DNA of 7,614 bases from Veillonellaceae bacterium (GCA_900765165.1 CAAFQR010000191.1:1-7614), one strand, 5' to 3'. Shown: positions 1-6,192, counted from the first letter of the stretch. The notes: a model not told the origin generated them from the letters alone. Made by a program: numbers and translations.

Positions 1-395
1 ACCGGGCAAATAACGCCTTTCATAACGCCGTGGTTACGGATGCGGCGCGTAATAGCGCGGGTATCCACTTCGTAAAGGCACGGAATACCGTAAGCGCGAA
101 GGTATTCTTCGAATACGCCTTCATTCTGCCAGTTCGACGGGAAGCGGCACAATTCGCCAACGATTAAGCCGCGGCAGTACGGGCGCGGAGCCTGTTCGAT
201 ATCGCGGAAAATACCATAGTTACCGATTAACGGATACGTTAAGGTAATAATCTGATCCGCATAGGACGGATCGGTTACAATTTCTTGATAGCCGGTCATG
301 CCGGTATTGAATACAACTTCACCGAGAATGGGGGCGCCGCCGAGCAGCTTCCCTTCGTAGACGGATCCGTCTTGTAGTACTAATTTGCCGTTCAC
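1..395 (-). CDS. carA: Carbamoyl-phosphate synthase small subunit, N-terminal part (cut by window edge)
   Basis: Small (glutaminase) subunit of carbamoyl-phosphate synthase, which releases ammonia from glutamine for the large subunit to make carbamoyl phosphate in the cytoplasm. Only about 131 residues of the usual 360-380 are in the window, covering the N-terminal domain. The protein begins MNGKLVLQDGSVYEG, a typical CarA start, followed by GEVVFNTGMTGYQE (residues 26-39), YPLIGNYG (54-61) and DTRAITRRIR near residue 115. The glutaminase domain with its Cys-His-Glu triad lies outside the window and cannot be checked. The GTG start shares four bases (GTGA) with the pyrC stop codon, so translational coupling is likely; a GGAG lies about 10 nt upstream. 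Together with pyrB and pyrC it forms the pyrimidine operon, and carB probably follows off the edge (inference). Confidence 0.95.
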   Translation of the reverse strand, partial: MNGKLVLQDGSVYEGKLLGGAPILGEVVFNTGMTGYQEIVTDPSYADQIITLTYPLIGNYGIFRDIEQAPRPYCRGLIVGELCRFPSNWQNEGVFEEYLRAYGIPCLYEVDTRAITRRIRNHGVMKGVICP

Positions 396-1681
396 TGGAT
401 AACAACTCCATCTCTCATTACAACTTCACCATCAACTACTGTTAATTTAGCACGTCCGGTCAACGTCATGCCGTCAAACGGACAGGTCTTACCTTTAGTA
501 TAGAATTTCTTGCGGTCTACCGTCCAGTCTTCTTCGGTGCTGAATACGGTAATGTCGGCTACGCCTCCCACTTCGAGGACGCCGCCGTCTACACCAAGAA
601 TCTGTGCCGGTCGAGTACTCATAGCCGTTACGATTTCGTCTAAGGTGAGTACGCCGGTTTTATAGGCGTTAGTGATAACAGCCGCTAAGGATGTTTCAAG
701 ACCACTGAAGCCATTCGGTGCGCAGCAGAATTCAACGTCTTTTTCTTCTTCTGCATGCGGTGCATGGTCAGTGATAATCGCATCGATAGTGCCGTCCTTC
801 AAGCCTTCTAATAAAGCCTGGCGATGGTCTTCCGAGCGAATCGGCGGTGCCATCTTAAAGGCCGGATTATAATCTCGTAAATATTCGTCCGTAAAGGATA
901 AGTGCTGGCTCGTAACTTCGCAGGTTACGTTAATGCCCTTTGCTTTAGCGGCGCGAATCTGGTCAACCGTATTTTTACTGGACACATGGGCGATATGGAT
1001 GTGGCCGCCTGTCATTTCAGCTAAGAGAAGGTCACGGCTTACAGCCATGTCTTCCGCTACGGCCGGACGACCCTTAACGCCTAATTCGTAGGCTACGAAG
1101 CCTTCGTGCATATGGCCTTCACAGGTCAAAGTGCATTCTTCGGCGTGGTCGATAACCGGTTTGTTGAACATGCTGCTGTATTCCAAAGCGCGGCGCATGA
1201 ACGCTGCACTTTCTACGTAGTGGCCGTCATCGGAGAAGCCTACTACACCGGCGAGGGCCATGTCGCCCATTTCAGCCAACTCTTTGCCTTTAAGGCCTTT
1301 GCTGACAGCGCCCATGAATTCAACCTTTACCACACCGGTAAGTTCCGCCTGTTTGCGGAGGCCACGAACTAATACGGCGTTATCTACAACCGGCGTCGTG
1401 TTTGCCATGGTTGCTACGCGAGTGAAACCACCAGCCGCAGCAGCCTGGGTGCCACTGTGGAAGTCTTCCTTCGCTTCCTGGCCCGGTTCGCGCAAATGAG
1501 TGTGCATATCGATTAAGCCCGGTGCTACGATGAGCCCCGTTGCATCATACACGTCAGCGCCGTCAGCTGCTAAATTTGCACCGATAGCGGCAATTTTACC
1601 ATCAGCCACCAAAATGTCGGCTACTTCGTGTTGTCCTTTGGCCGGATTGACTACCGTACCGTTCTTAATCAGCAATTTCAC
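392..1681 (-). CDS. pyrC: Dihydroorotase (PyrC, bacterial class I type)
   Basis: Zinc amidohydrolase that interconverts N-carbamoyl-L-aspartate and dihydroorotate, the third step of pyrimidine synthesis. From the GTG at 1681 it is 429 residues, close to the roughly 428 of the Bacillus enzyme. Metal and catalytic positions are all visible: DMHTHLREPG with the His-X-His pair at 60 and 62, GFSDDG with the metal Asp near 151, DHAEE with His 179, HIHIAH with His 232, and ITDHAPH with the catalytic Asp at 305. Nothing is missing, so it should be an active enzyme rather than an inactive pyrC' homologue. A frame opening at GTG 1690 would add three residues, but that codon abuts the GGAGG; the GTG at 1681 has an eight-base spacing from it. 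The first 17 bases overlap the end of pyrB, and the stop overlaps the carA start. Confidence 0.97.
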   Translation of the reverse strand: MKLLIKNGTVVNPAKGQHEVADILVADGKIAAIGANLAADGADVYDATGLIVAPGLIDMHTHLREPGQEAKEDFHSGTQAAAAGGFTRVATMANTTPVVDNAVLVRGLRKQAELTGVVKVEFMGAVSKGLKGKELAEMGDMALAGVVGFSDDGHYVESAAFMRRALEYSSMFNKPVIDHAEECTLTCEGHMHEGFVAYELGVKGRPAVAEDMAVSRDLLLAEMTGGHIHIAHVSSKNTVDQIRAAKAKGINVTCEVTSQHLSFTDEYLRDYNPAFKMAPPIRSEDHRQALLEGLKDGTIDAIITDHAPHAEEEKDVEFCCAPNGFSGLETSLAAVITNAYKTGVLTLDEIVTAMSTRPAQILGVDGGVLEVGGVADITVFSTEEDWTVDRKKFYTKGKTCPFDGMTLTGRAKLTVVDGEVVMRDGVVIQ

Positions 1682-2615
1682 TGCCGTCACCTCCGTTAAT
1701 CGTTAAGTATAACACTGCCATACGAATAGCTACGCCGTTTCGTACCTGTTCCTGGATTACCGATTCTTCACTGTATGCTACGTCGTGAGAAATTTCCAAG
1801 CCGCGGTTCATTGGGCCCGGATGCATAACCATTACGTCCGGTTTTGCTGCTTTTAACACTTCGCTGTTAATGCCGAAGATGCGCGCATATTCGCGGTTTG
1901 TCGGATACAAGGCGGAGTTGATACGTTCTAACTGGATGCGAAGTACGTTCACTACATCGGCGCCTTCCAAGGCTTCGCGGATATCGTGGTGAACCGTTAC
2001 GCCCATCTTTTCCATTTCCGGATATACCAAGGTGCGAGGACCGGCTAAGTGTACATCGATGCCCATTTTCTGCATGCCGTAAATGTCGGAGCGCGCTACG
2101 CGGCTGTGCATTACGTCACCGCAGATTACGACTTTAAGGCCTTCTAATTTACCTTTGCGTTCAAGGATGGAGTACATATCGAGCAATGCCTGCGTCGGAT
2201 GTTCGTGCGCGCCATCGCCGGCGTTTACGATTACCGGGTCTACGCATTTCGATGCGTAAAGCGGTGCCCCTTCAGCGCTATGTCGCATTACTACCGCATC
2301 AGCGCCCATGTACGATACTGTTAACAGGGTGTCGCGAAGGCTTTCCCCTTTCACCATGGAGCTGCCGCTCTTGGTGATATTGATAACGTCTGCGCCTAAG
2401 TACTTGCCAGCCAACTCAAAGGAGCTGCGTGTACGCGTACTCGGTTCCATGAACAAATTGATAATCGATTTACCTTTCAGAAGCGGATATTTCTTGTCGT
2501 CCGATAAGACGATTTTCTTCATCTTCTTCGCTACTCGTAAAATCAACTCAATTTCTTCTTTGGACACATGCTGCAAACCCAGCAAATCCTTGCCCTTCAA
2601 ACTTACCTGTCCCAT
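1665..2615 (-). CDS. pyrB: Aspartate carbamoyltransferase catalytic subunit
   Basis: Transfers the carbamoyl group from carbamoyl phosphate to L-aspartate, giving N-carbamoyl-aspartate, the committed step of pyrimidine synthesis. It is 316 residues, slightly longer than the roughly 305 of Bacillus. Signature motifs are intact: STRTR (59-63) for carbamoyl phosphate, the 80s loop SGSSMVKGES (83-92) with its active-site lysine, HPTQ (139-142), HSRVARS (170-176) and HPGPMNRG (265-272). The catalytic fold looks complete. No regulatory subunit gene (pyrI) follows; pyrC comes next, as in the Bacillus-type order. The ATG has AAGGAGG five bases upstream. The last dozen residues (LTINGGDGSEIAD) are encoded over the pyrC ribosome site and start, so the C-terminal tail is constrained by that overlap. 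It is the first full gene behind the pyr attenuator. Confidence 0.97.
   Translation of the reverse strand: MGQVSLKGKDLLGLQHVSKEEIELILRVAKKMKKIVLSDDKKYPLLKGKSIINLFMEPSTRTRSSFELAGKYLGADVINITKSGSSMVKGESLRDTLLTVSYMGADAVVMRHSAEGAPLYASKCVDPVIVNAGDGAHEHPTQALLDMYSILERKGKLEGLKVVICGDVMHSRVARSDIYGMQKMGIDVHLAGPRTLVYPEMEKMGVTVHHDIREALEGADVVNVLRIQLERINSALYPTNREYARIFGINSEVLKAAKPDVMVMHPGPMNRGLEISHDVAYSEESVIQEQVRNGVAIRMAVLYLTINGGDGSEIAD
1690..1694 (-). promoter_or_regulatory. Ribosome binding site of pyrC, inside the pyrB coding sequence
   Basis: GGAGG on the minus strand within the last codons of pyrB. It is eight bases (TGACGGCA) from the GTG at 1681 but touches the GTG at 1690, so it selects the shorter PyrC protein. 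Confidence 0.75.
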
Positions 2616-2645
2616 TGTTGCCTCCTTAACCGAGATTCCTGTGCC

Positions 2646-2741
2646 CTATAGTAAAAAAGACCTCTTGCCTGAGGCAAGAGGTCTATAACAGACAAAGTCA
2701 TGCTTCTCGTGCCGAGCGCACCCGAACATACAAAAAGCCAT
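2646..2741 (-). CDS. Possible 31-codon leader ORF in the pyr attenuator
   Basis: An ATG at 2741 opens a 31-codon frame starting MAFCMFGCARHEKHDFVCY. It runs through both arms of the terminator and stops with TAG just past the U-tract, 30 bases before the pyrB ATG. AAGGG (2753-2749) lies seven bases upstream and could serve as a ribosome site. The same bases form the 3' side of the lower stem of the PyrR-binding hairpin, so PyrR binding could hide it. The position resembles the enterobacterial pyrL leader peptide, but I see no sequence match to it. AAGG is itself conserved in PyrR sites, so the apparent ribosome site may be incidental. Translation is not shown; too short and unusual in composition to be a confident gene. 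Confidence 0.3.
   Translation of the reverse strand: MAFCMFGCARHEKHDFVCYRPLASGKRSFLL
2653..2684 (-). terminator. Intrinsic terminator of the pyr leader (attenuator)
   Basis: Perfect 13-bp inverted repeat on the minus strand: AGACCTCTTGCCT (2684-2672), one central C, and AGGCAAGAGGTCT (2670-2658), running directly into six T residues (2658-2653). It sits between the pyr promoter and pyrB, so it is an attenuator. It would also stop transcripts reading through from the flavodoxin gene. Confidence 0.95.
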
Positions 2742-2763
2742 ACCTATTCCCTTACTAGCCTCA
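2670..2763 (-). promoter_or_regulatory. Antiterminator pairing of the pyr leader
   Basis: UGAGGC (2763-2758), taken from the loop and 3' upper stem of the PyrR site, can pair with GCCUCA (2675-2670) in the terminator. AAGGG (2753-2749) can pair with CUCUU (2680-2676), including one G-U. This gives 11 base pairs with a four-base bulge (UAGU). It breaks both the terminator and the PyrR-binding hairpin, as expected for a PyrR switch. Pairing was worked out by eye, without an energy calculation. Confidence 0.75.
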
Positions 2764-2781
2764 CAGGACTAACTTAAAAGG
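2750..2781 (-). promoter_or_regulatory. PyrR-binding RNA hairpin (anti-antiterminator)
   Basis: The RNA folds as lower stem CCUU/AAGG (2781-2778 with 2753-2750), an internal loop with UUAAGU on the 5' side, upper stem UAGUC/GGCUA (2771-2767 with 2760-2756, one U-G) and hexaloop CUGUGA (2766-2761). The CNGNGA hexaloop and purine-rich internal bulge are the known recognition features of PyrR, the UMP-sensing regulator of Firmicutes pyr operons. By that precedent, PyrR with UMP stabilises this hairpin, blocks the antiterminator and lets the terminator form. No pyrR gene lies in the window, so one is predicted elsewhere in the genome. Confidence 0.9.
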
Positions 2782-2834
2782 TATCTAATTGGAAATCGCC
2801 AATCTCTCGTATTGGTCGTTGTTTCTTCTAATAT

Positions 2835-2863
2835 ATTTTACCTGTAAGGGGCCTTTGTGTCAA
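2835..2863 (-). promoter_or_regulatory. Promoter of the pyrimidine operon (housekeeping sigma)
   Basis: TTGACA (2863-2858) and TAAAAT (2840-2835) are separated by exactly 17 bases, a near-consensus vegetative promoter. Transcription should start near 2828, giving an untranslated leader of about 210 nt. The -35 box begins only ten bases after the flavodoxin stop codon. An inverted repeat, TTTACCT/AGGTAAA (2869-2863 and 2843-2837), overlaps both boxes. Confidence 0.88.
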
Positions 2864-2872
2864 GGTAAATCG

Positions 2873-3394
2873 CTAGGCTTCCTTCATCTTCTGAACCATG
2901 TTTCGCGCGAACTCCGCAGCGTGCTGTAAATCCGCTGCATCCGGATGCGACGCCGCTTGCGTATGACGGGCGTCACGTTCGGCACTGCGGCCATGCGGGT
3001 GCCCTTCCGGGAAAATTTTGTACATCATTTCGATGACCTTCGGATCCACCTTGCCCTGGCATTTGAACATACCTACCGGCGTCGTGCCATTGGGCAATAA
3101 CCCAGCCGCAGCGACTATGGTCTTTTCTGCGTGGGGCATCATAGGCGGCACGCCTAAGGTCGCAAAGAGAGCGACCTTTTTATTGTCAATGCGCTGGATA
3201 ACCGGCTGTGCTTCTTTATTGGCATTCCCCTGGTCAGCCCAGAAGCCCATGAATACGCCGTCGTAGTCGGCAAAGGAAGCCGGTGCGTCCTTAACGCTTA
3301 CGCACTCCGTCCCTTCAGGCAATGCCTTCGCAATCGCCTCTGCTACCTGTTTCGTATTTCCTGTACGCGATGAATATACAACTATATATGCCAT
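2873..3394 (-). CDS. Flavodoxin-fold protein, electron-transfer role unknown
   Basis: A 173-residue cytoplasmic protein with a flavodoxin-like N-terminus. YSSRTGNTKQVAEAI (7-21) is the FMN phosphate-binding loop after the first beta strand, and the alternating strand-helix pattern continues with DGVFMGFWAD (45-54) and KKVALFATLGV (72-82). The latter part has CQGKVDPKVIEMM (112-124) and a His/Ala-rich helix ending around HPDAADLQHAAEF (150-162), as I recall in single-domain anaerobe proteins annotated as flavodoxin family, some now linked to bilirubin reduction (BilS). That link is from memory and the substrate is unknown. Its partner is not next to it. The frame stays open 53 codons further upstream, but the ATG at 3394 has AAGGAG eight bases before it and starts exactly at the domain. 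No terminator separates it from the pyr promoter. Confidence 0.88.
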   Translation of the reverse strand: MAYIVVYSSRTGNTKQVAEAIAKALPEGTECVSVKDAPASFADYDGVFMGFWADQGNANKEAQPVIQRIDNKKVALFATLGVPPMMPHAEKTIVAAAGLLPNGTTPVGMFKCQGKVDPKVIEMMYKIFPEGHPHGRSAERDARHTQAASHPDAADLQHAAEFARNMVQKMKEA

Positions 3395-3402
3395 AAATGG
3401 TA

Positions 3403-3408
3403 CTCCTT
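3403..3408 (-). promoter_or_regulatory. Ribosome binding site setting the flavodoxin start
   Basis: AAGGAG on the minus strand, eight bases from the ATG at 3394. It argues against the longer open frame reaching 3553, which would begin inside the upstream gene's terminator. Confidence 0.85.
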
Positions 3409-3457
3409 CCCATACAATCTGTGATAACGATTCATTACTGTCTATATCTATTTTACA

Positions 3458-3509
3458 AAATTCAAAGACCACAAAGTGCGACATTTGCCACGTTACGGCC
3501 TTTGAAATT
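3458..3509 (-). repeat. Imperfect inverted repeat upstream of the flavodoxin gene
   Basis: On the minus strand AATTTCAAAGGCC (3509-3497) can pair with GGTCTTTGAATTT (3470-3458): 12 of 13 positions pair, with one G-U and one U-U mismatch. The 26-base spacer has only weak structure. It could be an operator or a 5' leader hairpin. The stretch from 3395 to 3521 shows no well-matched promoter: TAAAAT at 3455-3450 has no fitting -35, and TTGTGG (3474-3469) with TAGATA (3450-3445) is a weak alternative at 18 bases. Confidence 0.45.
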
Positions 3510-3521
3510 CTCTCCGCTGAA

Positions 3522-3561
3522 ATAAAAGAACCCTCGCCACCATCGCTGGTCAACGAGGATT
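3522..3561 (-). terminator. Intrinsic terminator after the exported-protein gene
   Basis: Starting 41 bases after the stop codon, AATCCTCG (3561-3554) pairs with CGAGGGTT (3536-3529) over eight positions (one U-G). An inner ACCA/TGGT stem with GCGA loop lies inside, and CTTTTATTT follows. It probably ends the yvcK-whiA unit. The tail is not a pure T run, so some read-through is possible. Confidence 0.75.
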
Positions 3562-3602
3562 CCCCTTACGCCAAAGCCTGAATTCGAGCCTTAGCACTTA
3601 TA

Positions 3603-5225
3603 TTATACGTTTGGTACTAAGCTTACCGGGATAAGCAAGAAGCGAATTGGCAAGTTGGACGCACCGGCCGGCATCATGTGGATTACCAGCGGTTTGCCCG
3701 GGTTATAGGTTGCCAAGTACTGCGTATCGTACATGGTGCCATCGCCCATATGCGGCAAGCTCCAATCCGGCACGTCGAAAATCTGGCTCTTGCCATTGTA
3801 CTCAACTTCAACGGAACCGGCATAGGCACCGCCCATAGGGTTGAAGTACAACGCGAACGGTTCACGGCCCTGAGTCGGAATGGTAATGTCATAGGACACA
3901 CCATAGTTACCCTTATCCGTTACCTTCATGTCATGGGTCAATTCATCATGGCCCACTACGAACGGATCTTCGCGGTCATTGGCCACTTCTACGGCCGCAG
4001 CACCAACAGAGCTGTTATAGGCTACCGGCACTACGAGCTGGCGTTTCGCCCCCGTATACGTACCACGAAGCATGACAGAGTCCATCGGCAACGTGTTGCT
4101 ATAAATGGACGCTACGATAGGCGACACATCGGCCGGTGTCATCATCACCTTAACGCTAACAGCGCCGGTAGAGGTGAAATCAACTAACCCGGAGAACAAC
4201 TGGTCTTTATTGATGGTCACTTCGTCCAGCTTCTTATACAAATCAGCACGACCGCCCGGAATCAAATGAATGCGTTCCAACACGGTAGGCTTCAAATTCT
4301 TTAAGCGTTCTTCTTCCAGCTTAGCCTGCTTAGCCGCTTCCTTAGCCTGTTCTTTAGCGCGTTTAGCCGCATCACGAGCCGCTTGGTCCCGTTCTTCCTG
4401 CGTCATGGGCTTCGCCAGGTTAACCTTGATAAACTGACGACCACTGGCACCAGCCGTTGGCGGCGTTACGCCCGTATCCTTCGTCACCGTTACTTCCGAC
4501 GAACTAAGACCATCGGACAAATGCTGCGGTGCTACTGTATCGGCTACTGTGGCCGCTACCGGACCTGTTACCGCCGTAGTCGCTGCCGGCTGATTGGTAC
4601 CATTCTGGGCTGCATTCGACGTAATCGGTACATAGGTCGGCGTACCGGTTGCGGTAGCCCCCGGTGCGGTCGGGTCAGCCGGCTTTAAGCCTGCTGCCGC
4701 TAAGGACTGATTATGCTGCGCTGCCGTCTGCCAACGGTCCGCTTCTACGTACGGATGGGTCAAATCCGACTTCGACAACCAGCGACCAACCGCAAAATAT
4801 TCCGTCGAAGGTTCCGCCGCAATCTGACGATGGACGATAACGTCTACGTCCTTCTTGCCCGTATTTTCAACGACAATACCAATGCGATGCGGCGTATCCA
4901 TATCGTTTACATGATAAAAATAGACGCGGCCCGTACCATTTACGGTACCACCGGCCAATACACCATTCTGATCGACATATTCCGGACTATCGGACAAGAT
5001 TAACGTTCCTGATTCCTTTTCCACAACAGCCGGTAACGGCGCAAACTGATAAGCGTCGATGTTGATGCGCTGCGCCGGCGCAGCCAATACACTGCTACCA
5101 CCTGCCATGAAAACACCTTGACCGATAAAAGCGGCTACACCTAACAGGCCATAGCGAATTCGCTGTTTCCAAAAACTCTGCTTACTGCGCTTACTTTGTT
5201 TTACCGTCAAATTACATTCTCTCAC
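3603..5225 (-). CDS. Secreted protein of unknown function with split beta domains and an Ala/Lys-rich helix
   Basis: Not recognised as a named gene. From the GTG at 5225 it is 540 residues (numbers below refer to the longest frame, from TTG 5240, which is five longer). A basic stretch (KQSKRSKQSFWKQR, 14-27) and hydrophobic segment (29-52) end in SSVLAAPA, a signal peptide probably cut near 53-56. Next come a beta-rich segment (60-165) with ILSDSPEYV and RVYFYHVND, a Thr/Ala/Pro linker (about 187-265), a charged Ala/Lys/Glu helix or short coiled coil (279-316), and a C-terminal beta region (320-545) with GNYGVSYDI, ALYFNPMGGAYAG and ASNLPIRFLLIPV. Similar flanking motifs occur, as I recall, in Firmicutes proteins labelled copper amine oxidase N-terminal-like, but the copper amine oxidase repeat itself is not seen. 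There are no obvious catalytic residues; an envelope or structural role is a guess. The start is uncertain: GTG 5225 has GGAAG eight bases upstream; TTG 5240 and TTG 5210 are alternatives. It follows whiA by about 20 bases, so it is probably co-transcribed. Confidence 0.82.
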   Translation of the reverse strand: MRECNLTVKQSKRSKQSFWKQRIRYGLLGVAAFIGQGVFMAGGSSVLAAPAQRINIDAYQFAPLPAVVEKESGTLILSDSPEYVDQNGVLAGGTVNGTGRVYFYHVNDMDTPHRIGIVVENTGKKDVDVIVHRQIAAEPSTEYFAVGRWLSKSDLTHPYVEADRWQTAAQHNQSLAAAGLKPADPTAPGATATGTPTYVPITSNAAQNGTNQPAATTAVTGPVAATVADTVAPQHLSDGLSSSEVTVTKDTGVTPPTAGASGRQFIKVNLAKPMTQEERDQAARDAAKRAKEQAKEAAKQAKLEEERLKNLKPTVLERIHLIPGGRADLYKKLDEVTINKDQLFSGLVDFTSTGAVSVKVMMTPADVSPIVASIYSNTLPMDSVMLRGTYTGAKRQLVVPVAYNSSVGAAAVEVANDREDPFVVGHDELTHDMKVTDKGNYGVSYDITIPTQGREPFALYFNPMGGAYAGSVEVEYNGKSQIFDVPDWSLPHMGDGTMYDTQYLATYNPGKPLVIHMMPAGASNLPIRFLLIPVSLVPNV

Positions 5226-5246
5226 TACTATTACTTCCAATCTAGT

Positions 5247-6188
5247 CTATACTTCCGCCAAGCCATCCGGCTCATAGGATAAAGCCAACGCCTCAAGCTT
5301 TCTAAAGCGATGACCAATACCGGATTTCGACAAGCTGCCGTCCAGTATTTCTACCAACTCCTGTAAACTGGCATCGGGATTCTCGAGACGCGCCCGCGCC
5401 ACAATCAACAACTTCGGCGGCAAATCCGTTAACTCCTGATGCCGCTCGATAATGCGGATACTCTCCAATTGACGTACCGCTGCATTAACCGTCTTCTGCA
5501 AATTCGCCGTTTCGCAGTTTACCTGACGATTAATCTGGTTGCGCACTGTTTTCACCACACGCACCGTTTCAAACTCCATGAGTGCCGACTGGGCCCCCAT
5601 AATCTGAAGGCACGCCGTAACGGCGTCACCTTCCTTGACGTATACGACGTATTCCTCCTTGCGTTCCGTCATGCGAGCGCTGATGCGGAATAATTTCAGT
5701 ACCGCCACAATAGTATCGGCAAAGTGCCGATTACCGGTCATAAATTCCAAGTGATAGTCGCTTTCCGGCTTATTCACCGAACCGCCGCCTAAAAAGGCGC
5801 CGCGCAAAAAGGCGCGCCGAGTCTCCATCGTATCAAGCCACGCTTCGGGAATCTCCGCCGTAACCGGCCACAACGCTAAATCCTCCAGCGCCTTACAACC
5901 TGCTTCTGTAGGCTCCACAGTTAGCGTATACACATTCTTTTTTCGTAAATTCAAGCCGCGACGAATGAGCACCGACGTATGTAAAGAATACTCAGCGCGC
6001 AATATGGACAAAACGCGGCGCGCTACAGCGTTATTGGCCGTCACCAGTCGAATGCCCACCCGGCCACGAGAGCCAAGGAGCAACGACCCGCCCATGCGGA
6101 GCAAACAGGACGCCTCAATTTTCGCCGACAGCGCTGTTTCGTTCTTAAACTGGCATAGCTCGTTCTTTACGTCTTCCGCAAATGACAT
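5247..6188 (-). CDS. whiA: WhiA family DNA-binding protein
   Basis: WhiA (YvcL in Bacillus) binds DNA and, in different Gram-positive bacteria, affects sporulation, division or chromosome segregation; its exact task here is unknown. The 313 residues fit the family (about 315). The N-terminal part resembles LAGLIDADG homing endonucleases but is used for structure rather than cutting: CLLRMGGSLLLG (28-39) and RRAFLRGAFLGGGSVN (124-139) are the two paired helices. The C-terminal part is the WhiA helix-turn-helix: NLQKTVNAAVRQLESI (229-244), LPPKLLIVARARLENPDASL (256-275) and LSKSGIGHRFRKLEALA (286-302). The ATG at 6188 begins MSFAEDVKNEL, the usual family start, with AAAGGAGG just upstream; the in-frame ATG six codons earlier lacks a ribosome site. 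It lies 73 bases behind yvcK, the widely conserved rapZ-yvcK-whiA order. Confidence 0.96.
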   Translation of the reverse strand: MSFAEDVKNELCQFKNETALSAKIEASCLLRMGGSLLLGSRGRVGIRLVTANNAVARRVLSILRAEYSLHTSVLIRRGLNLRKKNVYTLTVEPTEAGCKALEDLALWPVTAEIPEAWLDTMETRRAFLRGAFLGGGSVNKPESDYHLEFMTGNRHFADTIVAVLKLFRISARMTERKEEYVVYVKEGDAVTACLQIMGAQSALMEFETVRVVKTVRNQINRQVNCETANLQKTVNAAVRQLESIRIIERHQELTDLPPKLLIVARARLENPDASLQELVEILDGSLSKSGIGHRFRKLEALALSYEPDGLAEV

Positions 6189-6192
6189 GGCG

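Noticed and set aside
1106..1372. Plus-strand frame of 88 codons inside pyrC
   Set aside because: Fully antisense to conserved dihydroorotase metal-site sequence; no independent support.
2308..2688. Plus-strand frame of 126 codons across the pyrB start and leader
   Set aside because: Lies antisense to pyrB with its intact motifs and to the pyr attenuator; no ribosome site or recognisable product.
2701..2730. Middle leader hairpin (GTGC/GCAC with TTC/GAA) as a separate riboswitch
   Set aside because: A small stem in the antiterminator loop with no known aptamer pattern; the PyrR switch explains the leader without it.
3395..3553. N-terminal extension of the flavodoxin frame by 53 codons
   Set aside because: It would start within the upstream terminator, has no flavodoxin homology, and a strong ribosome site marks the ATG at 3394.
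3678..4187. Plus-strand frame of 169 codons
   Set aside because: Antisense to the exported-protein gene; Arg/His-rich composition typical of a shadow frame, with no domain pattern.
4383..5003. Two plus-strand frames within the exported-protein gene
   Set aside because: Extremely rich in Arg, Cys and Tyr, as expected from reading an Ala/Thr/Pro-coding region backwards.
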